64,000 nt of DNA, taken from assembly GCF_013415485.1 (NCBI RefSeq), contig NZ_JACBXS010000006.1, positions 1 through 64,000 on the forward strand, in the 5' to 3' direction. Shown one piece after another: positions 34,550 to 43,055 of the stretch (its first letter is position 1; each line of letters opens with the position of its first letter). Position numbers and translations under genes: made by a program. The notes beneath the pieces are model-generated. The model was not told the DNA's origin and searched no databases. It saw only the letters and a list, made by a program, of their open reading frames with translations. The stretch comes from Rhabdonatronobacter sediminivivens (GTDB lineage: Bacteria; Pseudomonadota; Alphaproteobacteria; Rhodobacterales; Rhodobacteraceae).

Positions 34550-35449
34550 GTGCTTGAGCTGATCACTTATGATGTCTTCACCGACACGCCCTTTCTGGGC
34601 AACCCGCTTGCGATCATACCGGATGCGGATGGCCTTTCGACCGCGCAGATGCAGGTGCTGGCGCAGGAGCTCAACCTGTCCGAAACGATATTTGTCCTGC
34701 GCCCTGACACTCCGGCGCACCGGGCAAAGGTCCGCATCTTCTTTCCAAAGGCCGAGATCCCCTTTGCCGGGCATCCGACCATTGGTTGCGCGATTCATCT
34801 GTCCGGGCTGGTCAACATGGCCGGGGACGGCGCGGTCGAGATGGTCCTGGAAGAAAACGCCGGTCCCGTGCCGGTCTCGGTCCGAAAGGTCGATGGCCGG
34901 GTATCGGCGGAATTCACCGCCCCGGTTTTGCCGGAGCAACTTGGCGAAATCCCCGACATCGGCCTGACGGCGCGCGCCCTTGGGCTGGACCCCGGCGATA
35001 TCAGCACCCCCGTTGTGGCCGCCCCCGAGGTCTGGCAGGCGGGGCCCGACTATCTGCTCATCCCCGTTTCAACGCGTGACGCGCTCGCGCGCGCCCGGCC
35101 TGCAGGCGCCGATTGGGACAGGCTGACCGAACGCGCCGGGACGATCAGCACCTGGCTGTTCGTCGATGACGGCGCGCAACATTTCCGCGCCCGCATGTTC
35201 TCGCCCGCCGGTGGGACGCCCGAGGACCCGGCAACCGGGTCCGCCGTCGTCACCTTTGCCGGGCTGCTGGCGCATCATGGCTATTGCAGCGCGCAGGGGG
35301 ACACCCGCATCCGGGTCACGCAAGGCGTGGAAATGGGCCGCCGCTCCGAGATCGGGGCGCGCCTGGTGATGCAGGGCGGGAAACTGGCGGCGGTGCGGAT
35401 CGGCGGTTCGGCGGTTCATATGTCCACTGGCCGGATACGCATACCCTGA
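34550..35449 (+). CDS. PhzF family phenazine biosynthesis-like isomerase
   Basis: This 299-residue protein opens LELITYDVFTDTPFLGNPLA. It carries the PhzF blocks LNLSETIF, IPFAGHPTIGCA and EDPATGSAV. Family members are epimerases or isomerases of small acids, but most, including this one without other phenazine genes, have unknown substrates. There is no ATG. I chose the GTG at 34550, preceded by AAGGGGG. A GTG at 34535 is an alternative. Confidence 0.87.
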   Translation: MLELITYDVFTDTPFLGNPLAIIPDADGLSTAQMQVLAQELNLSETIFVLRPDTPAHRAKVRIFFPKAEIPFAGHPTIGCAIHLSGLVNMAGDGAVEMVLEENAGPVPVSVRKVDGRVSAEFTAPVLPEQLGEIPDIGLTARALGLDPGDISTPVVAAPEVWQAGPDYLLIPVSTRDALARARPAGADWDRLTERAGTISTWLFVDDGAQHFRARMFSPAGGTPEDPATGSAVVTFAGLLAHHGYCSAQGDTRIRVTQGVEMGRRSEIGARLVMQGGKLAAVRIGGSAVHMSTGRIRIP

Positions 35450-35480
35450 AGGGACGCAGCCTCGGCGCCGTCGCCTGATC

Positions 35481-35534
35481 CGGGGCGGGCGACTGCGCGC
35501 CCTCAGGACCGGGTATCGGGTAGTGCCCGCCCCG
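35481..35534. terminator. Inverted repeat between convergent phzF-like and ABC exporter genes
   Basis: Ten-base arms (CGGGGCGGGC at 35481-35490, GCCCGCCCCG at 35525-35534) enclose a 34-nt loop in the convergent gap. A bidirectional terminator role is plausible; no T-run is visible. Confidence 0.4.
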
Positions 35535-35558
35535 CGGCTTGCACCCACCAGCCCGCGA

Positions 35559-37322
35559 TCAGCCGTCCGCGAATTGCAGCGCATGCAGCCGTGCGAAATG
35601 GGCGCCCAGGGCCAGGAGTTCCGCATGGGTGCCGGTTTCCACCACCTGACCGTGATCCATGACCAGAATCCGGTCGGCCTTGCGCACCGTTGCCAGGCGG
35701 TGCGCAATCACAAGGGTCGTGCGCCCCTTGGCCAGCCGCTCCAGTGCCGCCTGCACCAGTGCCTCGGACCGGGCGTCCAGCGCACTGGTGGCCTCGTCCA
35801 GCAGCAGGATCGGGGCGTCGCGCAGGATGGCGCGGGCAATGGCCACGCGCTGGCGCTGCCCGCCTGACAGGGCCGAGCCCCGCGGCCCGGCGCGGGTGTC
35901 CAGCCCCTCGGGCAGCTGATCGGTGAATTCCGTGACATGGGCGGCCTCGCAGGCGGCCCGCAACTCCGCATCCGGCACATCGGGCCGCCCCATCAGGATA
36001 TTGTCGCGGATGCTGTCATCGAACAGCGCCGTGTCCTGGCTGACCACCGAAAACAACCCGCGCAGGGCCGCCAGATCCATCTGCGCCGTGTCCTGCCCGC
36101 CGATCAGCACCTGCCCCTCTTGCGGCCTGACCATCCGTGCCAGCAGCGCAAACACCGTGGTCTTGCCCGCCCCCGAAGGCCCGACGATCGCCGTGGTCTG
36201 CCCGGCCTCGGCCCGCAGGTCCAGCCCGCGCAGCACGGGTTCGCGCCCATAGGCGAAATGCACCCCGCGGATGTCGATGTCGCAGGCCGCGCGCCCTGGC
36301 ACCGGCGCATGCGGCGGCGCGGGCGAGGTGATATGCGGCTGGATCTGCAACAGCTCATACACCCGTTCGGCGCTGGCCAGGATATTCTGCCATTGCGCGG
36401 CCAGCGCGCTGAGCTTGCGCACCGGTTCGAACATCAGCGTGATGGCGGTGAAGAAGGCCATGAACTGGCCCACCGTGCGGTCGCCATCAATGATCTGCAT
36501 CCCGCCATAGGTGATCACCATTGCAAACCCCAGCGCGGCGGCAACATCCATGACCGTGGGTGCGGCGTCCTGGGCGATGACCGTGCGGGTCGCGGCGCGC
36601 CGATGCTTTTCCACCACCTGGTGGAAGCGGCCGCTTTCGCGGGCCTCGGTCCCGGTCAGCTGAATGGTCGAGATCCCGTGAAAGACCTCGTCAAGACGGT
36701 TCGAGACTTCGGCGGCATTGCGCCGGGCCTGGGCGCTCTTGGCGCGGATCCGGCGCTGCAGGGCCAGCATGGGCATGACCAGCATCGGAATGCCGATCAC
36801 GGCGATCAGCGTCCACAGCCAGTCCATGTAAAGCGCCACCGCCAGCAATCCGATCAGCGACGCCCCGTCGCGGCCAACCCCCGTGATCAACCCGCGCAGC
36901 AGCGCATGCACCGCCTGGCTGTCCCCCTGGACGCGCTCGATCAGATGACCCGGCGAATGGTTCTGATAAAACCCCAGGTCCAGGCGCAGCAGATGTGCCA
37001 GCACATGCTCCTGCATTTCGGCGCGGGTCTTCTTGGCCAGATGCGCAGTGATGATCCGGTTGCTTAGCCGTGCCGCGCCACGCAGCAGGATGACCGCGGC
37101 CATGGCCAGACCCACCCAGACCACCAGCTCTGCGCGCCCGGCAATCAGCACATCATCGAAAAGCGGCTGGATCAGAAAGCTGAAGGCGCCCAGCATGGCG
37201 CCCTCGATCGTCATCAGGACCAGCGCCACGGCCAGCCACCAAGCGCGCTTGCGGATGAAGTCGCGCCACAGCCAGCCCGCCAGTTCCAGATCCCTCTGGG
37301 ATAGTCCGATCCTGGTCTTCAA
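35559..37322 (-). CDS. MsbA-like ABC exporter with fused membrane and ATPase domains
   Basis: The protein has 587 residues. An N-terminal six-helix exporter domain (about 1-320) precedes a nucleotide-binding domain with Walker A GPSGAGKT, the Q-loop, signature ALSGGQRQRVAIARA, Walker B ILLLDEATSALD and switch His in VIAHRLAT. This architecture fits lipid A/lipid or drug exporters such as MsbA. No lipid A gene is adjacent, so the substrate is open. No ATG exists near the start. The TTG at 37322 has AGGGGGA 8 nt upstream; a TTG at 37349 is also possible. Confidence 0.88.
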   Translation of the reverse strand: MKTRIGLSQRDLELAGWLWRDFIRKRAWWLAVALVLMTIEGAMLGAFSFLIQPLFDDVLIAGRAELVVWVGLAMAAVILLRGAARLSNRIITAHLAKKTRAEMQEHVLAHLLRLDLGFYQNHSPGHLIERVQGDSQAVHALLRGLITGVGRDGASLIGLLAVALYMDWLWTLIAVIGIPMLVMPMLALQRRIRAKSAQARRNAAEVSNRLDEVFHGISTIQLTGTEARESGRFHQVVEKHRRAATRTVIAQDAAPTVMDVAAALGFAMVITYGGMQIIDGDRTVGQFMAFFTAITLMFEPVRKLSALAAQWQNILASAERVYELLQIQPHITSPAPPHAPVPGRAACDIDIRGVHFAYGREPVLRGLDLRAEAGQTTAIVGPSGAGKTTVFALLARMVRPQEGQVLIGGQDTAQMDLAALRGLFSVVSQDTALFDDSIRDNILMGRPDVPDAELRAACEAAHVTEFTDQLPEGLDTRAGPRGSALSGGQRQRVAIARAILRDAPILLLDEATSALDARSEALVQAALERLAKGRTTLVIAHRLATVRKADRILVMDHGQVVETGTHAELLALGAHFARLHALQFADG

Positions 37323-37486
37323 CGCGCCCGTCCCCCTGGCGCCCCGCAACGGGGCCGTCCCGTGCGGTCATAGAACGTGACGGGTCCGGGTTCAATCACT
37401 CCCCGGGGGTGGGCCGCACGCGCGTCCAGACCCCCGGCGCGCGCAGCCCCCCGCGGGCCCGTGCAGATGACGCGGGTCGCATGGCG

Positions 37487-37849
37487 TCACCCGCTGTTCA
37501 ACAGCCGCTCCCGATACCCCGCGGGCGCCCGCAGAGATGCGCCCGCGGGCAGGCGCACAGCCGCCTCGGGGGCCAGTTCAACCTCGTCGAACCCCACACG
37601 GGCAAGGGCTGCGAACTGGTCGGCGATCAACGGGCCTGCGGCGCGCAATCGCCCTTCAAATCCTGCCGCGCGCAATCTCCGCGCCAGCGAGAAACCGCGC
37701 CCGTCCCCCATGGCGGAAAACGCTATCCGCACCACCCCGCTGTGCCGAGCCGCGGCCTCCAGGGCCGATCCGTCACTTTCTGGCGCCAGGGTCAGCACCG
37801 CCCCGCCGTCCGCCGCAGCCGCCGCCATGCCGTCCGAGGTTATCAGCAT
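37487..37849 (-). CDS. DUF934 protein of the sulfate-assimilation cluster
   Basis: This 120-residue protein matches the DUF934 family: FSAMGDGRGFSLARRLRAAG and GFDEVELAPEAA are typical blocks. It is found beside sulfite reductase and cysH in many alphaproteobacteria, so a helper role in sulfite reduction is inferred. The direct biochemical role is unknown to me. Its leader is unusual: an intergenic repeat ends just before the ATG and supplies part of the ribosome-binding region (see 37863-37929). Confidence 0.85.
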   Translation of the reverse strand: MLITSDGMAAAAADGGAVLTLAPESDGSALEAAARHSGVVRIAFSAMGDGRGFSLARRLRAAGFEGRLRAAGPLIADQFAALARVGFDEVELAPEAAVRLPAGASLRAPAGYRERLLNSG

Positions 37850-37862
37850 ATCTTCATCCTCA

Positions 37863-37929
37863 CCTTCATCTTGCCGAAAAATGCTCCGGGGGAAACCAGC
37901 CGGAACGGCCGATGGGGGCCTGGCCCCCC
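37863..37929 (-). repeat. Modular Rhodobacteraceae-type intergenic repeat, copy A
   Basis: Read on the minus strand, a GGGGGCC hairpin (37929-37914) is followed by an imperfect stem. The box CCCCCGGAGCATTTTT, then CGGCAAGATGAAGG, follows, ending 13 nt before the DUF934 ATG. The same order of modules and nearly the same box occur at 59685-59764 on the plus strand. Confidence 0.8.
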
Positions 37930-37942
37930 TTACCCGGCCCCC

Positions 37943-38668
37943 TTACCCGGCCCGCCGCACCGCGCCGTCGGCGCCGAAATGCAGCCCGCATTCGGTCTTG
38001 TCCCGTCCCCGCCAGCGGCCAGCGCGCGGGTCTTCGCCTGCGGCAACCGGCGTGGTGCAGGGTGCACAGCCGATGGACGCAAACCCCCGCGCCACCAGCG
38101 GATGCCCGGGCAGGGCGCGGCGTTGCCGATAGTCCAACAGATCCTGCGCGGACCATCCCGCCAGCGGCGTAACCGCCATTCCGGCATGATCGGGCGCGAA
38201 TTCCGGCAGGGCCGCGCGGGTGGCGGCCTGGTGGCGCTTGCGCCCGTTGATCAGCACCGGAAAGCGTGGGCGGAGCGCATCCAGCGGCGCGCGTTTGCGC
38301 AGGGTGCAGCACCGGTCGGGGGCCGTTTCATGCAGGATGCCATCGGGGTCGGCGGTGGCCAGCGCCGCGGCCTCGGCGCGCAACAGCCGCACATCGGCCA
38401 GTTCCAGATGCGCGGCCAGCGCGCGAAGATACTCCAGCGTTTCCGCAAACAGCATCCCCGTGTCCACCACCAGCACCGGGGTGTCGCGGTCCACTTCGGC
38501 CACCAGATCCAGCAGCACCGCCGAATCTGCCCCGAATGACGACACCACCGCCACTTGGCCGGGAAAGGCTGCCAGCGTGGCGCGGATCACCTCGGCTGCC
38601 GGGGCATCGGCGTAAAGCCGGTTCATCCAGGCTGCACGGGCGGCGTAATCGGTCCCGTCATCCAGCAT
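37943..38668 (-). CDS. cysH: Adenylylsulfate (APS) reductase, assimilatory, iron-sulfur type
   Basis: This 241-residue thioredoxin-dependent reductase forms sulfite from activated sulfate. The CC pair in DRCCTLRKR together with IGCAPCT indicates a [4Fe-4S] cluster, so it is of the APS-reducing rather than the PAPS-reducing type. The catalytic Cys is in TECGLH at the C-terminus. VSSFGADSAVLLDL is the nucleotide-binding loop. It overlaps the sulfite reductase gene by 11 bp. Confidence 0.93.
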   Translation of the reverse strand: MLDDGTDYAARAAWMNRLYADAPAAEVIRATLAAFPGQVAVVSSFGADSAVLLDLVAEVDRDTPVLVVDTGMLFAETLEYLRALAAHLELADVRLLRAEAAALATADPDGILHETAPDRCCTLRKRAPLDALRPRFPVLINGRKRHQAATRAALPEFAPDHAGMAVTPLAGWSAQDLLDYRQRRALPGHPLVARGFASIGCAPCTTPVAAGEDPRAGRWRGRDKTECGLHFGADGAVRRAG

Positions 38669-40322
38669 GGGCCCGCCTTTCCGCCGCTTCAGGGTAAAGT
38701 GCCGCCTTGAACGGCGCGGCGCCCAGACGGCGATACACCTCCAGAAAGCTCTCGGCCCGCCCGTGGCGCAGGTCCAGATAAGCGCCGATCAGCCGCTCCA
38801 CCGCGGGCACGATCTCATCCCAGGAAAACCCCGGGCCCGCGCGCTCGCCGATGGCCGCGGTTTCCGTGCCATCGCCGCCCAGCGTGATCTGGTAGCTTTC
38901 CACCCCGGCCTTTTCCAGCCCCAGGATCCCGATATGGCCCACATGGTGATGCCCGCAGGCGTTGATGCAGCCCGAGATCTTGATCTTCAGCGCACCGATA
39001 TCGTGCTGGCGGTCGATATCCTCGAACGCCCGCGCGATCCGCTGCGCCACCGGGATCGACCGCGCCGTGGCCAGCGCGCAGTAATCCATGCCGGGGCAGG
39101 CGATGATATCCGACACCAGCCCCACATTCGCCGTCGCCAGTCCGGCCGCCTGCAGCCGCGCAAACAGGGAGGGCAGGTGGCGGCGCGGCACATGGGGCAG
39201 GATGATGTTCTGCTCATGGCTCACGCGCAGCTCGTCATGGGCATAGGTTTCGGCCAGATCGGCCAGCAGGCGCATCTGGTCGCTGGTCGCATCCCCCGGC
39301 GCCCCGCCCACGGGTTTCAGCGACACCGTGACCGAGGCATAATGCCCCAGCCGGTGCGGATGCAGATTGGTGTCCATGAAGGACCGCAGTGCCGGGCTGA
39401 GGAATTGCGGCACCGCGGCGGGCGGTTCGAAATCCGGGGGCGCAAAGGCGGCCTCCAGCCGCTCCAGCAGGGCGGGGTCCACGGGGGCGAAGCTGCGGCG
39501 GTTTTCCGCGAAGGCGTCCTCGATCATGGCGCGCAGCGTCTCGATCCCGGTTTCATGGACCAGGATCTTGATCCGTGCCTTGTATTTGTTGTCACGTCGG
39601 CCCAGCAGGTTATAGGTCTGCAGGATCGCCTCCAGATAGGGCAGCAGATCGGCGCGGGGCAGGAAGTCGCGCACCACCTTGCCCAGCATCGGCGTGCGGC
39701 CCAGACCCCCGCCGACCAGCACCTCGAAGCCCTCTTCGCCCGCAGCGTTCCGCAGCATCCGCAGTCCGATGTCATGGGCGCGGGTCACGGCGCGGTCATG
39801 GGGGCTGCCGGTGATGGCGATCTTGAACTTGCGCGGCAGCCAGGTGAACTCGGGGTGGTCGGTGGACCATTGGCGGATCAGCTCGGCCACCGGGCGGGGG
39901 TCGGCGATCTCGTCTGCGGCGGCACCGGCGAACTGGTCGGTGGTCACGTTGCGGATGCAGTTGCCGCTGGTCTGGATGGCGTGCATCTCCACATCGGCCA
40001 GCGCGTCCAGCATGTCCGGCACATCGCGCAGCTTCGGCCAGTTGAACTGGATGTTCTGACGGGTGGTGAAATGGCCATAGCCCCGGTCCCAGCGGTCGGC
40101 GATCATGGCAAGCTGGCGCATCTGCGCGCCGTTCAGCGTGCCATATGGGATCGCCACCCGCAGCATATAGGCGTGCAGTTGCAGATACAGCCCGTTCATC
40201 AGCCGCAGGGGCTTGAATTCATCCTCGGTCAGGGCGCCGCTGATCCGGCGCTCCACCTGATCGCGGAACTGGGCCACGCGGTCGCGCACGAAGGCGGCAT
40301 CGAAGGCGGTGTAGTCATACAT
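38658..40322 (-). CDS. cysI: Siroheme nitrite/sulfite reductase (assimilatory sulfite reductase)
   Basis: This 554-residue protein belongs to the nitrite/sulfite reductase hemoprotein family. It has the duplicated siroheme-binding architecture and the [4Fe-4S]-siroheme cysteines CPGMDYC and SGCINACGHHHVGHIGI. GHFTTRQNIQFNWPKL is the N-terminal substrate-site motif. Linkage to cysG, cysH and DUF934 makes sulfite the likely substrate. The ATG at 40322 overlaps the DUF2849 stop by 8 bp; a frame reaching 40496 is not used. Confidence 0.92.
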   Translation of the reverse strand: MYDYTAFDAAFVRDRVAQFRDQVERRISGALTEDEFKPLRLMNGLYLQLHAYMLRVAIPYGTLNGAQMRQLAMIADRWDRGYGHFTTRQNIQFNWPKLRDVPDMLDALADVEMHAIQTSGNCIRNVTTDQFAGAAADEIADPRPVAELIRQWSTDHPEFTWLPRKFKIAITGSPHDRAVTRAHDIGLRMLRNAAGEEGFEVLVGGGLGRTPMLGKVVRDFLPRADLLPYLEAILQTYNLLGRRDNKYKARIKILVHETGIETLRAMIEDAFAENRRSFAPVDPALLERLEAAFAPPDFEPPAAVPQFLSPALRSFMDTNLHPHRLGHYASVTVSLKPVGGAPGDATSDQMRLLADLAETYAHDELRVSHEQNIILPHVPRRHLPSLFARLQAAGLATANVGLVSDIIACPGMDYCALATARSIPVAQRIARAFEDIDRQHDIGALKIKISGCINACGHHHVGHIGILGLEKAGVESYQITLGGDGTETAAIGERAGPGFSWDEIVPAVERLIGAYLDLRHGRAESFLEVYRRLGAAPFKAALYPEAAERRAHAG

Positions 40323-40614
40323 GGGGGGCCTCGTCGCGCAGGAAGGTGGGGCCGGTGGTGCGGTACAGCTCGCGGAAATGCAGCGGCGCGGCGCGGCCCT
40401 GCGGGTCAAGCGTGACGGGGGCCAGATAGGGGCCGACGGCTTCGTGCGGGCGGGATTGGGCCTCGTCCAGCAGGGTGTGGGCGCGCAGGGCGTCATGCGC
40501 CACGGCAGCCGCCGTGATCTGGCGCGTCCAGTCCAGCGCCTCGGTCAGGTAGATCACATCGCCATCCAGCAGGTGGTTCGCGGTCACGATCTGGGGGTGG
40601 GGGGCTTTGGTCAT
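40315..40614 (-). CDS. DUF2849 protein of the sulfite-reductase cluster
   Basis: This 99-residue protein contains VTANHLLDGDVIYLTEALDW and ends in YRTTGPTFLRDEAPHV. It matches the DUF2849 family found between cysG and the sulfite reductase in Rhodobacterales and Rhizobiales. It has no catalytic motif I recognise. The start is 1 bp from the cysG stop and the end overlaps the reductase, so translation is coupled. A role in reductase assembly or electron transfer is only a guess from context. Confidence 0.85.
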   Translation of the reverse strand: MTKAPHPQIVTANHLLDGDVIYLTEALDWTRQITAAAVAHDALRAHTLLDEAQSRPHEAVGPYLAPVTLDPQGRAAPLHFRELYRTTGPTFLRDEAPHV

Positions 40615-40615
40615 G

Positions 40616-41989
40616 TCACAGGGCCTCTTGCAGATCGGGGGAAAGGGCAGCGGCGGCAGCGCGGGGGGCGAGGCCATAGAGCAGCACCACCGGGCCGCGG
40701 GGCGCGGCCTCGGCCAGCCGCTGGGGCAGGTCGATCAGCCGCGCTTCGATCACGCGCTGGTCCGGGCGGGATGCGTTTTCCACCGCCGTCACGGGCGTCT
40801 GCGGGTCGGCACCATGCATCAGCAGCCGCCCGCGCAGGAATTCCGAGGCCCGCACACCCATGTAAACGGCCGCGCAGGTGCCGGGGCGGGTCAGCGCGCG
40901 CCAGTCATGTTCGGCGAAGCCATCAACATCATGGCCTGTCAGCAGCCGCAGGTCCGGGTTGCGCCCGCGCTGCGTGAGGCTTTGCCCGATGCTGGCGGCG
41001 GCAGCGCTGGCGGCGGTGATGCCGGGCGTGATGTGCCAGTCGATCCCGGCGGCATCGAGCGCCCGGGCTTCATCATCCAGCCGCCCAAAGATGCCCGGAT
41101 CGCCGGATTTCAGCCGTACCACGCTGTTGCCCGCGCGGGCGTGTTCGACGATCAGGGCGTTGATATCGGCCTGTTTCCAGGCGGGGCCATAGGGGGTCTT
41201 GCCGACATCGAGGATCAGCGCCTCGCGCCGCGCCAGTTCCAGGATCGGCTGCGGGACCAGCCGGTCATGGATGACCACATCGGCCTCGTGCAGCAGACGC
41301 CGGGCGCGCAGCGTCAGAAGCTCGGGATCGCCCGGGCCGCTGCCGACCAGATGGACCACACCGCGCTGCGCTGCGGGACCTTCGCCATGCAGGCGCTCCA
41401 GTTCCTGCGGGACGTGGCCTGCGGCCTGCGCCTGCGGGCCGGTGCCGAAATAGAAGCGCGTCCAGAATACGCGCCGGGCCTTGCTGTCCCACGCGGCCAC
41501 CCGGTGACGGAACCCTTGCCCCGCGCGCACCAAGGCGCCCAGCGTGGCGGGGAGCATCTCCTCGACCCGCGCCTTGATGTGGCGGGCGACCACGGGGGCC
41601 GCGCCTTCGGTGCCGATGGCGACGGTGACGGGGTCACGGTCCACGATGGCGGGGGTGATGAAATCCGAGGACAGGTCATCGACGATGTTGACCAGCGCCC
41701 CGGCGGCCCGGCCAATGGCGGCGGCGCGCGCATCCAGCGCCGGGTCGGCATTGGCGCCATAGACCAGCGCGGCCCCCATGGCATCGCAGGGGCGCAGGGG
41801 GCGGGGGTGCAGCTCCAGCCGCCCGGCCTGCGCGAAGCCCGTGATCTCAGGCGCCGGATCGGTGCCGCAGACGGTGACATGCGCTTCGGTCTTCAGCAGC
41901 AGCCGCAGCTTGGCCAGCGCGGTGTCGCCCGCACCGGACACCACGACGCGGCGACCTGCCAGATCCATGAAGATTGGGTAGTGACGCAT
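40616..41989 (-). CDS. cysG: Siroheme synthase (trifunctional CysG)
   Basis: The protein has 457 residues. An N-terminal precorrin-2 dehydrogenase/ferrochelatase domain (DLAGRRVVVSGAGDTALAKL) is followed by uroporphyrinogen-III C-methyltransferase (VHLVGSGPGDPELLTLRA, VVRLKSGDPGIFGR, ITPGITAASAAAA). It makes siroheme for the reductase downstream. It is the first gene of a five-gene minus-strand cluster, so the promoter should lie in 41990-42164. Confidence 0.95.
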   Translation of the reverse strand: MRHYPIFMDLAGRRVVVSGAGDTALAKLRLLLKTEAHVTVCGTDPAPEITGFAQAGRLELHPRPLRPCDAMGAALVYGANADPALDARAAAIGRAAGALVNIVDDLSSDFITPAIVDRDPVTVAIGTEGAAPVVARHIKARVEEMLPATLGALVRAGQGFRHRVAAWDSKARRVFWTRFYFGTGPQAQAAGHVPQELERLHGEGPAAQRGVVHLVGSGPGDPELLTLRARRLLHEADVVIHDRLVPQPILELARREALILDVGKTPYGPAWKQADINALIVEHARAGNSVVRLKSGDPGIFGRLDDEARALDAAGIDWHITPGITAASAAAASIGQSLTQRGRNPDLRLLTGHDVDGFAEHDWRALTRPGTCAAVYMGVRASEFLRGRLLMHGADPQTPVTAVENASRPDQRVIEARLIDLPQRLAEAAPRGPVVLLYGLAPRAAAAALSPDLQEAL

Positions 41990-42020
41990 GAGGAGCCTCC
42001 GGGTTTCTCATGCGCAGAGT

Positions 42021-42033
42021 AGAATTTTGTTCT
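42021..42033. promoter_or_regulatory. Possible operator upstream of cysG
   Basis: AGAA-N5-TTCT (AGAATTTTGTTCT) is the only AT-rich dyad in the 175-bp spacer and lies 32 nt before cysG. A transcription factor for sulfur assimilation could bind here. No regulator gene is adjacent. Confidence 0.35.
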
Positions 42034-42164
42034 GTATGGGCGCAATATGGGCGGGTCAATAAGGAAATCATGCCTTGCCCCGAGGCTCCTTTAAAACAGA
42101 ATGCCGCAATGCGGGCCGGAGCGGGACAAATCCTGCCCCGCCCCGGGTCGGTGCGAAACATGGC

Positions 42165-42572
42165 TTACCAGCCGTATTGCAGCAGCAGCCCCGACTCGCC
42201 CCCGTATTGGGTGACATGCGCGTTGGCGCCGCGCCCGAATTGCAGGATTGCCTGACTGTTGTTGGCGCCGCGCTGGGTCAGGTCGGCGGAATGGTCGGCG
42301 CCGCGCTGACGAATGATGCCCAGATTGCCCCCGCCGGACTGGCGCAGGGCGGCGGCGTGGTTGCGGCCCACCTGCGTTACATCGGCGCCCGAGCGGATGT
42401 CACGGTGGATCGCATAGGCGGTGACAAGGGCACCCAGAAGGCGCGCCTCCTGCGTATTGCCGGGGGTGATGGACAGGCTGAGCGAATTCGCCATGGCCGG
42501 GGCCAGCGGCAGGGTCAGCGACAGGGCCAATGCGGCGGCCAGGGGCAGGGCGGGGCGTGTGAAACGGGACAT
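42165..42572 (-). CDS. csgB: Curlin repeat protein, minor-subunit-like
   Basis: This 135-residue exported protein has a signal peptide cleaved near PAMA-NS. Curlin-type imperfect repeats follow (VTQVGRNHAAALRQSGGGN, IIRQRGADHSADLTQRGANN, HVTQYGGESGLLLQYGW). The Gln and Asn at fixed spacing are those that stack in the amyloid core. It is third in the cluster. Short length and the aromatic-ended last repeat suggest a nucleator (CsgB) role, but that is inference. Confidence 0.8.
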   Translation of the reverse strand: MSRFTRPALPLAAALALSLTLPLAPAMANSLSLSITPGNTQEARLLGALVTAYAIHRDIRSGADVTQVGRNHAAALRQSGGGNLGIIRQRGADHSADLTQRGANNSQAILQFGRGANAHVTQYGGESGLLLQYGW

Positions 42573-42610
42573 GGGGACCTCCTTCCAGGGGTGCGGGGGA
42601 ACGGGATGGC

Positions 42611-42997
42611 TTACAGATCGGCGCTGTGGCAGCGGCGGGTGATCTGGTCGGCGGTGAGGGTCAGCTCGGCCTCGATGCTGCGGCGGGTGCCGCCAAGGGT
42701 GCTTTCCGCCAGCAGGGCGGGTTTCCCGGGGTCGGCCTCGAAATCGCCGGACTGGCGGATGGTGGCGGACCCGCCCGCGCTGCGCTGGCGGATGTCCAGC
42801 GCATAGGTGCCGCTGAGCGCGCGATCGGCATGGGCACGGGCGACCAGTTCGGTGCCGTCGCGGGTCTCGGTCAGCTGCAATTCGCAGCGCAGGGGCGCAT
42901 CGGCCTTGGTGACGCTGCGCGCCGGGGTCATGACGGTGCTGGCGCAGGCGGCGCCGGTGATGATCAGGGCCGAGGCGGCCATAAGGATGCGGGGCAT
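42611..42997 (-). CDS. csgH: CsgH-like curli assembly chaperone
   Basis: This 128-residue exported protein has a single beta-sandwich domain: CELQLTETRDGTELVARAHA, then GTYALDIRQRSAGGSATIRQ. This is characteristic of alphaproteobacterial CsgH, a periplasmic inhibitor of premature curlin aggregation that functionally replaces CsgC. Two Cys, at about 38 and near the C-terminus (RRCHSADL), could form a disulfide. It lies between the two curlin genes. Confidence 0.83.
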   Translation of the reverse strand: MPRILMAASALIITGAACASTVMTPARSVTKADAPLRCELQLTETRDGTELVARAHADRALSGTYALDIRQRSAGGSATIRQSGDFEADPGKPALLAESTLGGTRRSIEAELTLTADQITRRCHSADL

Positions 42998-43015
42998 GGA
43001 ACCCTCCTGTGGCAG

Positions 43016-43039
43016 GCGGGGGGCGGGACTGCCCCCCGC
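43016..43039 (-). promoter_or_regulatory. Intercistronic hairpin between csgA and csgH
   Basis: A 9-bp GC stem (GCGGGGGGC with its complement) and a 6-nt loop lie 17 nt after the csgA stop. It could stabilise the csgA message or attenuate transcription, so that the major curlin is made in excess over chaperone and nucleator. Confidence 0.5.
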
Positions 43040-43055
43040 AGATGGTGCAGCGGCG

